A stretch of DNA of 64,000 nt from Lachnospiraceae bacterium UBA7076 (GCA_002493625.1 DKZK01000005.1:5038-69037); one strand, 5' to 3'; numbered from the stretch's first letter, positions 8,115-17,846 are shown. The notes: generated by a model not told the origin, from the sequence alone. Made by a program: numbers and translations.

Positions 8115-8981
8115 ATGAAAAAAAGAAGTTTATTAAAGGTGGTGGCGGCCGTAGCCATGATGGCGGTAATGCTTACGGGTTGCAGCTCCGCAAAAAAGGA
8201 TAATGGAGAAAAGAAGGTTTTAAAGGTTGGAATGGAATGTGCATATGCGCCATTTAACTGGACTCAGGATACCGACACAACACCGGATGGAAGCAAGGCA
8301 GTTCCTATTTATGGTTCGGATTACTATGCGTACGGTTATGATGTTGCAGTGGCGCAGATGCTGGCAGACCAAATGGGCATGGAGCTTGAAATACATAAGG
8401 TAGAGTGGTCATCAATTGGAATTTCAATGGATGCGGGTGATTACGACTGTATTATTGCAGGCATGGGCCGTACCGCTGAAAGACAGATGGCATATGCATT
8501 TACGGATCCGTATTACTATAGGGATAATTGCATTGTGGTTAAAAAAGGCGGAGCCTACGAATCTGTTAAGAAACTGTCTGACCTTGCGGGAACAGGCTGT
8601 AAGGTTACAACACAGCTTGGAACAGGCTGGGTGCCTTTGCTTGACCAGATTGAAGGAGCAGTAACAGGAACAAATTATGAGACTACATCTGAATGTTTTA
8701 TGGCTATTTCTAACGGCGTCGCAGATGTGTGTATTGTGGATTTGCCTACAGCACAGTCAGCACTGCTTACAAATGATGATTTGGTGATTATCACTCTTGA
8801 CGAAAGCGACACATTTACAGGCGACGAGGAAATGGTTAACGTATGTATTGCAACAAGGAAAAATGATACAAAGCTTCGGGATGATATACAGGCTGCGCTT
8901 GATGCAATCGGATGGAATGACAAGGCAAAGATGGATGAGCTTATGAACAAGGTTATTACACAGCAGCCGGCAGCAAACTAG
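8115..8981 (+). CDS. Amino-acid ABC transporter substrate-binding lipoprotein
   Basis: 288 residues with a lipoprotein signal peptide (lipobox LTGC, lipidated Cys23) and a family-3 solute-binding fold: KVGMECAYAPFNW, YDVAVAQMLADQMGMELE, AGMGRTAERQMAYAFTDPYY. It would deliver an amino acid or similar polar compound to the permease and ATPase encoded next. I use the ATG at 8115 because AAGGAGGA is correctly spaced and a signal peptide follows directly; an in-frame codon at 8088 lacks both. Confidence 0.9.
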   Translation: MKKRSLLKVVAAVAMMAVMLTGCSSAKKDNGEKKVLKVGMECAYAPFNWTQDTDTTPDGSKAVPIYGSDYYAYGYDVAVAQMLADQMGMELEIHKVEWSSIGISMDAGDYDCIIAGMGRTAERQMAYAFTDPYYYRDNCIVVKKGGAYESVKKLSDLAGTGCKVTTQLGTGWVPLLDQIEGAVTGTNYETTSECFMAISNGVADVCIVDLPTAQSALLTNDDLVIITLDESDTFTGDEEMVNVCIATRKNDTKLRDDIQAALDAIGWNDKAKMDELMNKVITQQPAAN

Positions 8982-9028
8982 TTATTTTAAAGCATATCAA
9001 AAGGCAGCGATAAGGTGAGGTGAGGAAT

Positions 9029-9802
9029 ATGGCAGTTATTTTGCCGTCAATTGACAATCCGGGTACTTCTATTGAATGGATGATTTTTCTTGCACGGAAA
9101 TATATGAGCATGTTTCTGGAGGGAACGAAGCTCACGTTGTATATTGCAGTAACCGGCACTCTGCTGGGCTTTGTACTCGGGTATATTATTGGCATTATTC
9201 AGGATATTAAAATAAGTCCGGGAGACAGTGCAGTTAAAAAAATTTTCCTGAGAATTTTAAAGGTGGCAGCCGCTGTTTACGTTGAGGCGTTCCGTGATAC
9301 ACCGATGATTGTGCAGGCAATGGTAGTTTACTTTGGAGTACAGCAGTTTACAGGCATTAATATGTCTCCTGCATTTGCCGGTATATTAGTAACGGTGCTT
9401 AATACGGGAGCATATATGTCAGAGACAGTAAGAGGAGGAATAGGCTCCATTGACGTAGGACAAAGGGAGGGGGCATGGGCAATGGGAATGTCACCTATGA
9501 AGACAATGTTGTATATAGTGCTCCCTCAGGCATTTAAAAATATTATTCCTGAAATGGCAAATACATTTCTGACAAATCTTAAGATGACCTCCGTGTTAAA
9601 TGTTATTGCTGTACAGGAGCTTTTTATGGCGGCAAAAACCGTAGGAGGAAATTATTATAAGTATTTTGAGTCCTATCTTGTAATTGCGCTTATATATTTT
9701 GTTTTGTGCTTTGTCTTTAACAGGATTTTTATCCGCATGGAAAAAAGACTTGCAGGCAGGTCGGACTATGTGCTGGCAGTTGAGTATATGGATAATCAGT
9801 AA
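9029..9802 (+). CDS. Amino-acid ABC transporter permease (HisM/GlnP type)
   Basis: 257 residues with about five membrane segments and the family EAA-type loop (GQREGAWAMGMSPMKTMLYIVLPQAFKNI). The early segment VEAFRDTPMIVQAMVVYFG is also typical of polar amino-acid permeases. Start chosen at the ATG at 9029, 8 nt after AAGGTGAGG; the GTG at 9020 is too close. Only one permease gene is present, so a homodimer is likely. Confidence 0.9.
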   Translation: MAVILPSIDNPGTSIEWMIFLARKYMSMFLEGTKLTLYIAVTGTLLGFVLGYIIGIIQDIKISPGDSAVKKIFLRILKVAAAVYVEAFRDTPMIVQAMVVYFGVQQFTGINMSPAFAGILVTVLNTGAYMSETVRGGIGSIDVGQREGAWAMGMSPMKTMLYIVLPQAFKNIIPEMANTFLTNLKMTSVLNVIAVQELFMAAKTVGGNYYKYFESYLVIALIYFVLCFVFNRIFIRMEKRLAGRSDYVLAVEYMDNQ

Positions 9803-9813
9803 GGAGGTGCCGT

Positions 9814-10554
9814 ATGGAGGAAACAATTATTTCAGTTCAAAATCTGAGCAAAGCCTTTGGAGACCATGAGGTACTGAGAAAGATAGATATTGATGTAAAG
9901 GCGGGGGAAATAATATGTATTGTCGGCTCCTCAGGTTCAGGAAAATCGACACTTTTAAGGTGCATTAATAAGCTGGAGCGTCAGACATCGGGAAAGATAA
10001 TGTATCACGGCAGTGAAGTTAAGGATGTGCAAAAGGAAATAAATCGGTACAGGTCAAAGGTGGGAATGGTATTTCAATCATTTAATCTCTTTAATAATAA
10101 GACAGTGCTGGAAAATTGTATGCTGTGCACAAGAAAGGTGCTTCATCTTACAAAGCAGGAGGCTTTTGACAGGGCTATCACACATTTAAAAGCAGTTGGA
10201 ATGGCGCCGTATATCCATGCAAAACCTGCCCAGCTTTCCGGCGGACAAAAGCAGAGGGTTGCAATTGCCCGGTCACTTTGCATGAATCCGGAGGTGCTTC
10301 TGTTTGATGAGCCAACCTCTGCCCTTGACCCGGAGATGGTGGGAGAGGTTTTAAATGTAATGAAGGAGCTTGCCGCAACCGGTCTTACCATGATTATTGT
10401 AACCCATGAAATGGCATTTGCAAGAGATGTATCTACAAGAACAATTTTTATGGACCGGGGCTACGTTGCGGAGGATGCAACGCCGCAGGAGCTGTTTACA
10501 AACCCGAAAAATCCCCGTACAAGGGAATTTCTCAGTAGATATCTGGCGGGATAA
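9814..10554 (+). CDS. Amino-acid ABC transporter ATP-binding protein (GlnQ/HisP type)
   Basis: 246 residues with all nucleotide-binding motifs: Walker A GSSGSGKST, Q-loop MVFQSFNLF, signature LSGGQKQR, Walker B LLFDEPTSALDPE and switch His in VTHEMAFARDV. It energises uptake by the preceding permease and binding protein. Spacing of 11 nt and AAGGAGGTG show operon linkage. Confidence 0.92.
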   Translation: MEETIISVQNLSKAFGDHEVLRKIDIDVKAGEIICIVGSSGSGKSTLLRCINKLERQTSGKIMYHGSEVKDVQKEINRYRSKVGMVFQSFNLFNNKTVLENCMLCTRKVLHLTKQEAFDRAITHLKAVGMAPYIHAKPAQLSGGQKQRVAIARSLCMNPEVLLFDEPTSALDPEMVGEVLNVMKELAATGLTMIIVTHEMAFARDVSTRTIFMDRGYVAEDATPQELFTNPKNPRTREFLSRYLAG

Positions 10555-10580
10555 AAGTGTTGAATGTTAGGAGGTAAAAT

Positions 10581-11234
10581 ATGGAAAAATATGTTGTCAC
10601 CTTTGCAAGGGGATTCGGCTCAGGAGGAAAGGAAATAGCCTCCATTTTGGCTAAGAGACTTGGCATTCACTGCTACGAAAACAGAATTTTAACACTTGCC
10701 AGCCAAATGAGCGGACTGGATGAAAAGCTGTTTCAGGAGGTAAATGAAAAGGTTAGAAATAACGGAGGCTTTTCTAATTTTTTACGGGGACTTCCAAAAA
10801 CAAAAACCTTTATTGCAAGAAATGAAAAATTTGTGTCTGACGACAAGCTTTTCGAATATCAAAGCAAGATTATAAGAAATCTGGCGGAGCAGGAATCCTG
10901 TGTGATTGTAGGAAAATGCGCGGATTATATACTTCGGGATAAACAAAATGTTGTGAGCGTATACATAGAAGCGCCGAGAGCTTTTTGCGTCGAACGGACC
11001 ATGAAGCATATGGGAGTTACAGAGGAGGTTGCGCATGCCACAATAACACAGACGGATAAGTACAGGGCAAATTATTATCAGTATTACACACATGGTAATT
11101 ACTGGACAAATCCTGTCAATTATGACATGACGCTGAACAGTGAAAAGGTTGGTATTAATGACTGTGTAAAGCTTATTGAGCAGTATCTTATTATTAAAGG
11201 CTTTATTACGCCGGATATGATTAAAAACGTATAG
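10581..11234 (+). CDS. Cytidylate kinase-like family protein
   Basis: 217 residues with a P-loop-like N-terminal strand-loop (VTFARGFGSGGKEIASILAKRLG) and an internal IVGKCADYIL segment, the pattern of the cytidylate-kinase-2 family found widely in clostridia. The substrate is not known and it is not the housekeeping Cmk. It sits between importer and aminotransferase genes with 26 nt and 11 nt gaps, so it belongs to the same transcript, but its role there is unexplained. Confidence 0.78.
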   Translation: MEKYVVTFARGFGSGGKEIASILAKRLGIHCYENRILTLASQMSGLDEKLFQEVNEKVRNNGGFSNFLRGLPKTKTFIARNEKFVSDDKLFEYQSKIIRNLAEQESCVIVGKCADYILRDKQNVVSVYIEAPRAFCVERTMKHMGVTEEVAHATITQTDKYRANYYQYYTHGNYWTNPVNYDMTLNSEKVGINDCVKLIEQYLIIKGFITPDMIKNV

Positions 11235-11245
11235 GAGGAACTATT

Positions 11246-12460
11246 ATGAAATTGGCTGATATAGGTTTAACGGCTCAGGACATTAAGGATAAAGTATCTA
11301 AGTATATGATTGAGACGTATGAAAGATTTGATTTTTTGGCAGAGACAGCAAGAGACCAGTATATATATGACGAAAAGGGAGAAGAATATCTGGATTTCTA
11401 TGCAGGTATTGCCGTTAATTCCGCAGGAAACTGCAACGAAAAGGTAGTTGCAGCCGCAGTGGAGCAGACACAGACACTTATGCACACATTCAATTATCCA
11501 TATACAATTCCACAGGCGCTGCTGGCAGAAAAGATTTGCACCACAATCGGTATGGATAAAATTTTTTATCAGAATTCCGGCACAGAGGCAAATGAGGCAA
11601 TGATAAAAATGGCAAGAAAATATGGTATCGAAAAGTACGGACCTAACCGCTATCATATTGTCACGGCAAAAATGGGATTTCATGGAAGGACCTTCGGCTC
11701 CATGTCTGCAACGGGGCAGCCGGGAAATGGCTGTCAGGTCGGCTTTGGACCAATGACATACGGCTTTTCCTATGCGCCATATAATGATCTTCAGGCATTT
11801 AAAGCAGCATGTACGGAAAATACAATTGCAATTATGATTGAGCCGGTTCAGGGCGAGGGCGGCGTTCATCCTGCCACAATGGAGTTTATGCAGGGATTGC
11901 GTAAATTTTGTGATGACAATGGAATGCTTTTGCTTATTGACGAGGTTCAGACGGGATGGTGCAGGACAGGAAAAATAATGAGCTTCATGCATTATGGAAT
12001 TAAGCCGGATATTGTTTCAATGGCAAAGGCTCTTGGCGGCGGTATGCCTATTGGCGCAATCTGTGCATGCTCCGAGGTCGCAAAAGCATTTTCAGCAGGC
12101 TCACACGGAACAACCTTTGGGGGACATCCTGTTTCATGCGCAGCGGCATTGGCGGAAATTGATGAGCTGCTCAGCCGCAATCTGGCGGAAAATGCGGAAA
12201 AAACAGGCAGATATTTTATGGACAAGTTAAAAAAGCTGCCCCACGTAAAAGCTGTAAGAGGGCAAGGACTGCTTGTAGGAGTTGAATTTGATAACACAAT
12301 CAGTGGCGTGGATGTAAAGCATGAATGTCTGAAAAGACATTTGCTGATTACGGCAATCGGAACAAATATAATTCGTATGGTGCCGCCTCTCATTATTAAT
12401 GAGGAGGATTGCGATAAAGCATATGAAATTATCAAAGCCTCGGTAGAGGCGTTGGGATAA
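11246..12460 (+). CDS. Class III PLP aminotransferase (acetylornithine/4-aminobutyrate type)
   Basis: 404 residues. Landmarks: NSGTEANEAMIKMARK, HGRTFGSMSATGQ, PVQGEGGVHPA, DEVQTGWCRTGK and the PLP-binding Lys in SMAKALGGGMPIGA. Class III enzymes transfer omega-amino groups (ornithine, acetylornithine, GABA, diaminobutyrate). No arginine biosynthesis gene is nearby. The following alcohol dehydrogenase would remove the semialdehyde it forms, so a catabolic role such as GABA- or omega-amino-acid use is inferred. Confidence 0.88.
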   Translation: MKLADIGLTAQDIKDKVSKYMIETYERFDFLAETARDQYIYDEKGEEYLDFYAGIAVNSAGNCNEKVVAAAVEQTQTLMHTFNYPYTIPQALLAEKICTTIGMDKIFYQNSGTEANEAMIKMARKYGIEKYGPNRYHIVTAKMGFHGRTFGSMSATGQPGNGCQVGFGPMTYGFSYAPYNDLQAFKAACTENTIAIMIEPVQGEGGVHPATMEFMQGLRKFCDDNGMLLLIDEVQTGWCRTGKIMSFMHYGIKPDIVSMAKALGGGMPIGAICACSEVAKAFSAGSHGTTFGGHPVSCAAALAEIDELLSRNLAENAEKTGRYFMDKLKKLPHVKAVRGQGLLVGVEFDNTISGVDVKHECLKRHLLITAIGTNIIRMVPPLIINEEDCDKAYEIIKASVEALG

Positions 12461-12472
12461 GGCGGTGAGAGT

Positions 12473-13621
12473 ATGGATTCGTTTTCCTTTTCAATACCTC
12501 AAAATATATTTTTTGGCAGGGGAAGCTTAAAAAAGCTTCCTGAGCTTGCAAAAAAAAGTAATTATAAAAAAGCGTTTATAATTTCAGGACCCCATCTGAA
12601 TAAATTGGGGCTGGTTGAGACGTGCGGAAAATTATTAATGAGCGAAAAAATTGAATATGATTCATTTACGAAAACCGAAGGTAATCCATGTATAGAAACG
12701 GTTGTAAGCGCTGTAGAAGCATACAGGGAAAGCGGTGCGGATTTTATTGTGGCATTGGGAGGAGGCTCTCCACTGGACGTTGCAAAGGCAGTAGCAGTAT
12801 TGGCGGCCTTTGGTGGAAAAATTACCGATTATGAGGGAGCCGGAAAGGTTCCGGGACCGGTTGTCCCCATAATTGCCATTCCCACAACGGCAGGAACCGG
12901 TTCAGAGGTAACCGCTTTTTCCGTAATTACTGACCATAGCCGTAATTACAAGCTTACGGTGGCAAGTAATTATCTCCTGCCGATATATTCCATTCTTGAT
13001 TCGGAGCTCATTACAAGCGTACCGGAAAAAACGGCAGCAGCATGTGGCGTAGATGCGCTGGTTCATGCGCTGGAGGCTTATTTATCACGAGCAGGCTCAT
13101 TGTTTACCGATATGCTTGCAGAAAAAGCGCTTGAGCTTATAGGCGGTAATATTCGTGCTTATGTGGCAAATCGCAATAATAAGGAAGCGGCAGATGCAAT
13201 GCTGTCAGGCTCGCTTTTTGCAGGCATTGCCTTTTCCCATGCAAGACTGGGGAATGTGCATGCCATGAGCCATCCTGTAAGTGCATTTTTTAATGTTGCA
13301 CATGGGGTTGCAAATGCAATTCTGCTTCCTTCCGTTGTTGAGTTTAATGAGCTGGCGGACAATGGAAAATATTATAAAATATATAAATATATTGCAAAAA
13401 ATCCCTGCGCAAAAATGGAATATTGCTGTGGCATGCTGTCTGCGGAGCTTAAAAAATTAAATGTTTCACTGGGACTCCCTTCCGGTTTAAGGCAGGTTGG
13501 CGTGACAAAGGAAATGTTCAAGCCAATGGCGGAGGATGCAATGAAAAGCGGAAATATTGCAGTTAATCCCAGAAGCACCTCCTTAGATAATTTGATAAGC
13601 CTGTACGAAAAGGCGTTTTAA
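12473..13621 (+). CDS. Iron-containing alcohol dehydrogenase
   Basis: 382 residues of the group III iron alcohol dehydrogenase family: NAD-binding GGGSPLDVAKAVAVL, PTTAGTGSEVTAF, and metal ligands in the DALVHALEAY and HAMSHPVSAFFNVAHGVANA segments. In this operon it most plausibly reduces the semialdehyde produced by the aminotransferase (for example succinic semialdehyde to 4-hydroxybutyrate). Start ATG is 12 nt after the aminotransferase stop. Confidence 0.9.
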   Translation: MDSFSFSIPQNIFFGRGSLKKLPELAKKSNYKKAFIISGPHLNKLGLVETCGKLLMSEKIEYDSFTKTEGNPCIETVVSAVEAYRESGADFIVALGGGSPLDVAKAVAVLAAFGGKITDYEGAGKVPGPVVPIIAIPTTAGTGSEVTAFSVITDHSRNYKLTVASNYLLPIYSILDSELITSVPEKTAAACGVDALVHALEAYLSRAGSLFTDMLAEKALELIGGNIRAYVANRNNKEAADAMLSGSLFAGIAFSHARLGNVHAMSHPVSAFFNVAHGVANAILLPSVVEFNELADNGKYYKIYKYIAKNPCAKMEYCCGMLSAELKKLNVSLGLPSGLRQVGVTKEMFKPMAEDAMKSGNIAVNPRSTSLDNLISLYEKAF

Positions 13622-13678
13622 GGAAAGCAGTCGGCATTATTTTAAATTACGTATTATACATCAGGTTTTCAAGAAAAT

Positions 13679-13707
13679 TTGTCTATTTCAGCCGTAAATG
13701 TTATACT
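13679..13707 (+). promoter_or_regulatory. Predicted promoter for the MATE/DUF285 genes
   Basis: TTGTCT (13679-13684), 17-bp spacer, TATACT (13702-13707), about 80 nt before the MATE gene. It is the best vegetative promoter match in the 168-bp gap. Confidence 0.55.
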
Positions 13708-13789
13708 ATACAAATGGTATCGGTATAATCATCGAAATCAGCAGTCTGAGTATGAATGACCTGAGGATGAAACATTTAGGAGAGCTGTA

Positions 13790-15115
13790 ATGCAAAATAA
13801 TCTTACAAAGGGAAGCGTATTTAAAAACCTGATAGTATTTTCACTGCCATATTTGTTGTCAAGCTTTCTGCAAACCTTTTATGGGATGGCGGATTTATTT
13901 ATTGTGGGACAGTACAATGGCGCTGACAGCAGCTCGGCTGTGTCAATCGGAAGTCAGGTAATGCACATGGTGACACTGGTTATCGTGGGGCTTGCTATGG
14001 GCTCTACCGTTATGATCAGCCAGTCTGTGGGCGCAGGAAATGATAAGCGCGCTGCAAGAGCAATCGGAAATACCGTCACAATATTTCTGATTGTATCACT
14101 TGTGATGACTGCGGCGCTCTTATTTTTTTGCGATGGCATAGTGTCCGTAATGTCAACGCCGGACAAGGCGATTGCCCAGACGAAAACGTATCTCATGATT
14201 TGCTTCGGGGGAATCCCTTTTATCACTGCATACAATATTATAAGTTGTATTCTCAGGGGACTGGGCGACTCAAAAAGTCCCATGTATTTTGTTGCAGTTG
14301 CATGTGTGTTTAACGTGCTGATAGATTTTGTGCTTATCGGACACTTTGAAATGGGGGCGGCAGGCGCTGCGCTGGGAACGGTTATATCACAGGCAATCAG
14401 TGTTTTTGTTGCAATTACCATATTGTCAAAAAAGAACTTAAATGTTAAACTGTCTCTTGAGGACTTTGTTTTGGATAAGGACACGCTGCTTTACATACTT
14501 AAGGTTGGCATTCCTGTATCAGTTCAGGACTTGTTTATTCAGATTTCTTTTATCATAATTACTATAATAGCTAACAAAAGAGGACTTATCGTATCGGCAT
14601 CCGTTGGAATAGTCGAAAAAATTATAAGCTTTTTGTTCCTTATTCCATCTGCCATGCTTGCATCAGTATCCGCCATTGCGGCGCAAAATGTTGGCGCAGG
14701 CGAACATGTACGGGCAAAACAGACGCTTAAATACGGGATTATTATATCATTTTCCTGTGGAATAATATTCAGTATTATATGCCAGTTTGCATCACCCTTC
14801 ATTGTTGATTTATTTACGGATGATGCGGAGGTAGTCCGAATGGGGGCTCAGTATCTAAGGTCATATGCGTTTGATTGCGCGCTGGCAGCCATACATTTCT
14901 GCTTCAGCGGATATTTTTGCGCATATGGGCGGTCGGGCTATTCATTTATACATAATTTAACGTCGGCTGTACTTGTAAGAATACCGGGGGCATATTTTGC
15001 ATCGAAGTATTTTACGCAAACCTTATATCCTATGGGTTGGGCAGCACCGGCAGGCTCGCTTTTTTCAGCGGTTATATGTATAATATTTTATATGAGGATG
15101 AACAAAAAGGAGTAA
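13790..15115 (+). CDS. MATE-family multidrug efflux transporter
   Basis: 441 residues, about twelve membrane segments, two homologous halves. N-terminal half contains LPYLLSSFLQTFYGMADLFIVGQ and MGSTVMISQSVGAG; second half repeats the pattern around GIPVSVQDLFIQISF and AIAAQNVGAGEHVRA. MATE proteins export cationic compounds in exchange for Na+ or H+. Followed by a 4-nt gap to the DUF285 gene. Confidence 0.92.
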   Translation: MQNNLTKGSVFKNLIVFSLPYLLSSFLQTFYGMADLFIVGQYNGADSSSAVSIGSQVMHMVTLVIVGLAMGSTVMISQSVGAGNDKRAARAIGNTVTIFLIVSLVMTAALLFFCDGIVSVMSTPDKAIAQTKTYLMICFGGIPFITAYNIISCILRGLGDSKSPMYFVAVACVFNVLIDFVLIGHFEMGAAGAALGTVISQAISVFVAITILSKKNLNVKLSLEDFVLDKDTLLYILKVGIPVSVQDLFIQISFIIITIIANKRGLIVSASVGIVEKIISFLFLIPSAMLASVSAIAAQNVGAGEHVRAKQTLKYGIIISFSCGIIFSIICQFASPFIVDLFTDDAEVVRMGAQYLRSYAFDCALAAIHFCFSGYFCAYGRSGYSFIHNLTSAVLVRIPGAYFASKYFTQTLYPMGWAAPAGSLFSAVICIIFYMRMNKKE

Positions 15116-15119
15116 TGGT

Positions 15120-15974
15120 ATGGGAGCATTTTCACTTAAAGGCTCAGGCGGAGGACAGAAAAAACCTCAGGGTCTGGCAAGTAAGGAAGATATAGAACGA
15201 TATGAGACGGTTGGTTATACACATATTGTATATGAAGGTACGTCGCATTTTGTTTATGTAACTGACATGACAGAGCGCGAGGTATTTCAGAAAAAGATAG
15301 GTCTTATGGATTACGAATGGTTTGAAGAAGGTACGGGAAATAGAAACTGGGTGCTCTATAATCCTGTTCAGTTCAAGCCGGACAGAAACTGGAAGGGCAA
15401 GAAAATTCTTAAGTTCAATAAGGATGATTACAGGGGCGGAAGATTTGAGGTGCCTATAAATTCAAGCAGCTGCTGCGGCATGTTTTCATGGACTACGCTG
15501 CCGGAGAATTTTACTTTAAATACGCTTTTTAATACAAAAAATATCGTGGACATGAACCTGATGTTTGCGGGAAGTATTTTACCGGATGGGTTTAATCTCA
15601 GTGAAAGGTTTGACACCTCGAATGTAAGAGATATGCGATATATGTTTTATGAATGTGTTTTGCCCGAGCAGCTTGTACTTGGAGACAATTTCAATACAAA
15701 AAAGGTTGAAGACATGGATTTTATGTTTTCCGAATGCAGAATACCAAAGAATTTCAAGCTGCCCGATACATTTGATACATCTGCGGTAAAAAGCATGGAT
15801 CATATGTTTTATGAGGCTGTTTTTGCAGGTAAGTTTGATTTTGGCGCAGCGTTTAAAATTAATCAGGATGTGAATACAAACCTGATGTTTACGGACTGCG
15901 TTATAGGTAATGAGATTATTGACCCTGAAAAATGCGGGGATTTTGAGTTTATAAAAAGCTGTCTTTCAAATTAA
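15120..15974 (+). CDS. BspA-like DUF285 repeat protein
   Basis: 284 residues. The C-terminal part has at least four imperfect repeats of about 28 residues built on FDTSNVRDMRYMFYEC, the DUF285/BspA leucine-rich-like repeat. No signal peptide or anchor is visible, unlike most BspA-like surface proteins, so the protein is probably intracellular or a derivative. Co-transcribed with the MATE gene. Confidence 0.78.
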   Translation: MGAFSLKGSGGGQKKPQGLASKEDIERYETVGYTHIVYEGTSHFVYVTDMTEREVFQKKIGLMDYEWFEEGTGNRNWVLYNPVQFKPDRNWKGKKILKFNKDDYRGGRFEVPINSSSCCGMFSWTTLPENFTLNTLFNTKNIVDMNLMFAGSILPDGFNLSERFDTSNVRDMRYMFYECVLPEQLVLGDNFNTKKVEDMDFMFSECRIPKNFKLPDTFDTSAVKSMDHMFYEAVFAGKFDFGAAFKINQDVNTNLMFTDCVIGNEIIDPEKCGDFEFIKSCLSN

Positions 15975-15987
15975 ATCACTTATTAAA

Positions 15988-16036
15988 GGATGCCTTGATG
16001 ATGCGGGTTATTATATTATCAAGGCATTCTTTTTTA
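15988..16036 (+). terminator. Rho-independent terminator after the DUF285 gene
   Basis: Stem GGATGCCTTGAT (15988-15999) with ATCAAGGCATTC (16018-16029), followed by TTTTTT. Confidence 0.85.
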
Positions 16037-16316
16037 GTCAGGCATATATCATATAATTTAAATTTATATTTTTTACGTGAATGGCATTGACAAATAATAA
16101 AAAATGTATTACTGTATTATTGTACTGATTAAATAGTACAATTAAAATTATATTTGAACCGGATTTTGTTAGAATTTTGTAAGAAGCGGATGATATATTT
16201 TTCTTAAGGAAAACTTAAGCAATATAAGGTTTATTGTTAAGAAATTATATGATAATATATATGATGTAAGGCAGAAACGCTGACACAAAAGGACACTGAC
16301 AGCAGGAGGGGTACCC
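16037..16316 (+). promoter_or_regulatory. Regulatory region of the dlt operon with two pairs of 11-bp-spaced direct repeats
   Basis: The AT-rich gap contains TTGACA at 16087-16092 without a good -10 at the right distance. It has a direct repeat TTTTGTTAGAA/TTTTGTAAGAA (16164-16174, 16175-16185) and CTTAAG repeated at 16203 and 16214, also 11 bp apart. Head-to-tail half sites spaced one helical turn are typical for OmpR/PhoB-family response regulators. No such regulator is encoded in the window. Confidence 0.45.
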
Positions 16317-17846
16317 ATGAACAATGTTTTGGAATACTTGGAGAAAAGCTATAAATGCTGCCCGGATAAAACGGCGGCAATGGACGAACGCATATCATGT
16401 ACATACAGACAGCTTACGGAAGAAGCAAAATGTATTGGAACGATGCTTTTAGGAAAAACCGATATGCGAAAGCCCGTTGTGGTATTTATGGATAAGAGCG
16501 TTACGGCGCTGAAAACATTTATGGGTATTTTATATGCAGGGTGCTTTTACACCCTGCTGGACCCCTCTTTTCCCACTGAAAGAATCGGGCTGATTCTGAA
16601 AACATTGAATAGCCGTATTGTAATTACCGAGCAGGACAAGGAAGCTAAGCTTAAGGAGGCAGGCTTTGAGGGTGAAATTCTTACCGTATCTGATTTGTAC
16701 AGGGATGTGCCTGCGGATGAGGAGGCACTTGCGGCTGTCAGAAAAAAAATGGTGGATACGGACCCCGTCTATTGCAATTTTACTTCAGGCTCCACAGGTA
16801 TTCCAAAAGGAGTTCTCATATGCCACAGGTCAGTAATTGATTTTATAGATTGCTTTACCGATATTTTTAATATAACGGAAGATGATGTAATCGGCAATCA
16901 GGCGCCCTTCGACTTTGATGTGTCGGTAAAGGATATTTACAGCGCCATGAAAACGGGCGCAACCCTTGTTATCATTCCAAAGGCATATTTTATGTTTCCG
17001 AACCGGGTTGTGGACATGCTTGAGGAAAATAACGTGACAACGCTTATCTGGGCGGTATCGGCACTGTGCCTGTTAAGCCGTCTCCACGGCTTGAAATATA
17101 AAATACCCGCCCATATAAATAAAATTTTGTTCAGCGGTGAAATGATGCCTGTGAAGCAGCTTAACCTGTGGAGGTCGTGTTATCCTGATGCGATGTTTGT
17201 AAATCTTTACGGACCTACGGAGATAACCTGCAACTGCACATATTATGTGCTGGACAGAGCCTTTGAGGAGGGCGACATACTGCCTATGGGAACTGCATTT
17301 CCAAATGAAAGGGTAATGCTCCTTGACGAGGCGGATAATGAGATAACAAAAAAGAATACATTTTCAAATGGAGAAATCTGTGTTGCAGGAAGCTGCCTTG
17401 CCCTTGGATATTACAATAATCCGGAAATGACGGCGAAGCATTTTGTGCAAAATCCGCTTCAGAGGGAATTTCCGGAAACAATATACAGAACAGGGGATTT
17501 GGCGTATTATAATGACGAGGGGCTTTTGTGCTTTGCGGGAAGAAAGGACTTTCAGATTAAGCACATGGGACACCGCATTGAGCTTGAGGAAATAGAAAGG
17601 GTTTTGAACGCCGTAAGCATTGTGGAGCACGCCTGCTGCTTTTATGACGAGGAGGCTGGCAAAATTGTCGCCTGCTATGTGGGCGGAGACGATAAAAAGC
17701 TTATCGTTTCGGAGATGAAACAGCGTGTGCCTGAATACATGGTGCCAAATATATTTAAGCAGATGGACGAGCTGCCTCTCACAAAAAACGGCAAGACGGA
17801 CAGAAGGCTGCTTAAAAAATGTGTCAAGTTTTCTATGAAAACTTGA
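16317..17846 (+). CDS. dltA: D-alanine--[D-alanyl carrier protein] ligase DltA
   Basis: 509 residues of the adenylate-forming family: AMP-binding core FTSGSTGIPKGV, FVNLYGPTEITCNCTYY, YRTGDLAYYNDEGLLCFAGRKDFQIKHMGHRIELEE and the terminal catalytic Lys region LPLTKNGKTDRR. It activates D-alanine and loads it on DltC for esterification of teichoic acids. The identity is supported by carrier protein, MBOAT and SGNH genes downstream. The last seven codons and the TGA stop fall inside the 27-bp palindromic repeat at 17822-17848. Confidence 0.92.
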   Translation: MNNVLEYLEKSYKCCPDKTAAMDERISCTYRQLTEEAKCIGTMLLGKTDMRKPVVVFMDKSVTALKTFMGILYAGCFYTLLDPSFPTERIGLILKTLNSRIVITEQDKEAKLKEAGFEGEILTVSDLYRDVPADEEALAAVRKKMVDTDPVYCNFTSGSTGIPKGVLICHRSVIDFIDCFTDIFNITEDDVIGNQAPFDFDVSVKDIYSAMKTGATLVIIPKAYFMFPNRVVDMLEENNVTTLIWAVSALCLLSRLHGLKYKIPAHINKILFSGEMMPVKQLNLWRSCYPDAMFVNLYGPTEITCNCTYYVLDRAFEEGDILPMGTAFPNERVMLLDEADNEITKKNTFSNGEICVAGSCLALGYYNNPEMTAKHFVQNPLQREFPETIYRTGDLAYYNDEGLLCFAGRKDFQIKHMGHRIELEEIERVLNAVSIVEHACCFYDEEAGKIVACYVGGDDKKLIVSEMKQRVPEYMVPNIFKQMDELPLTKNGKTDRRLLKKCVKFSMKT

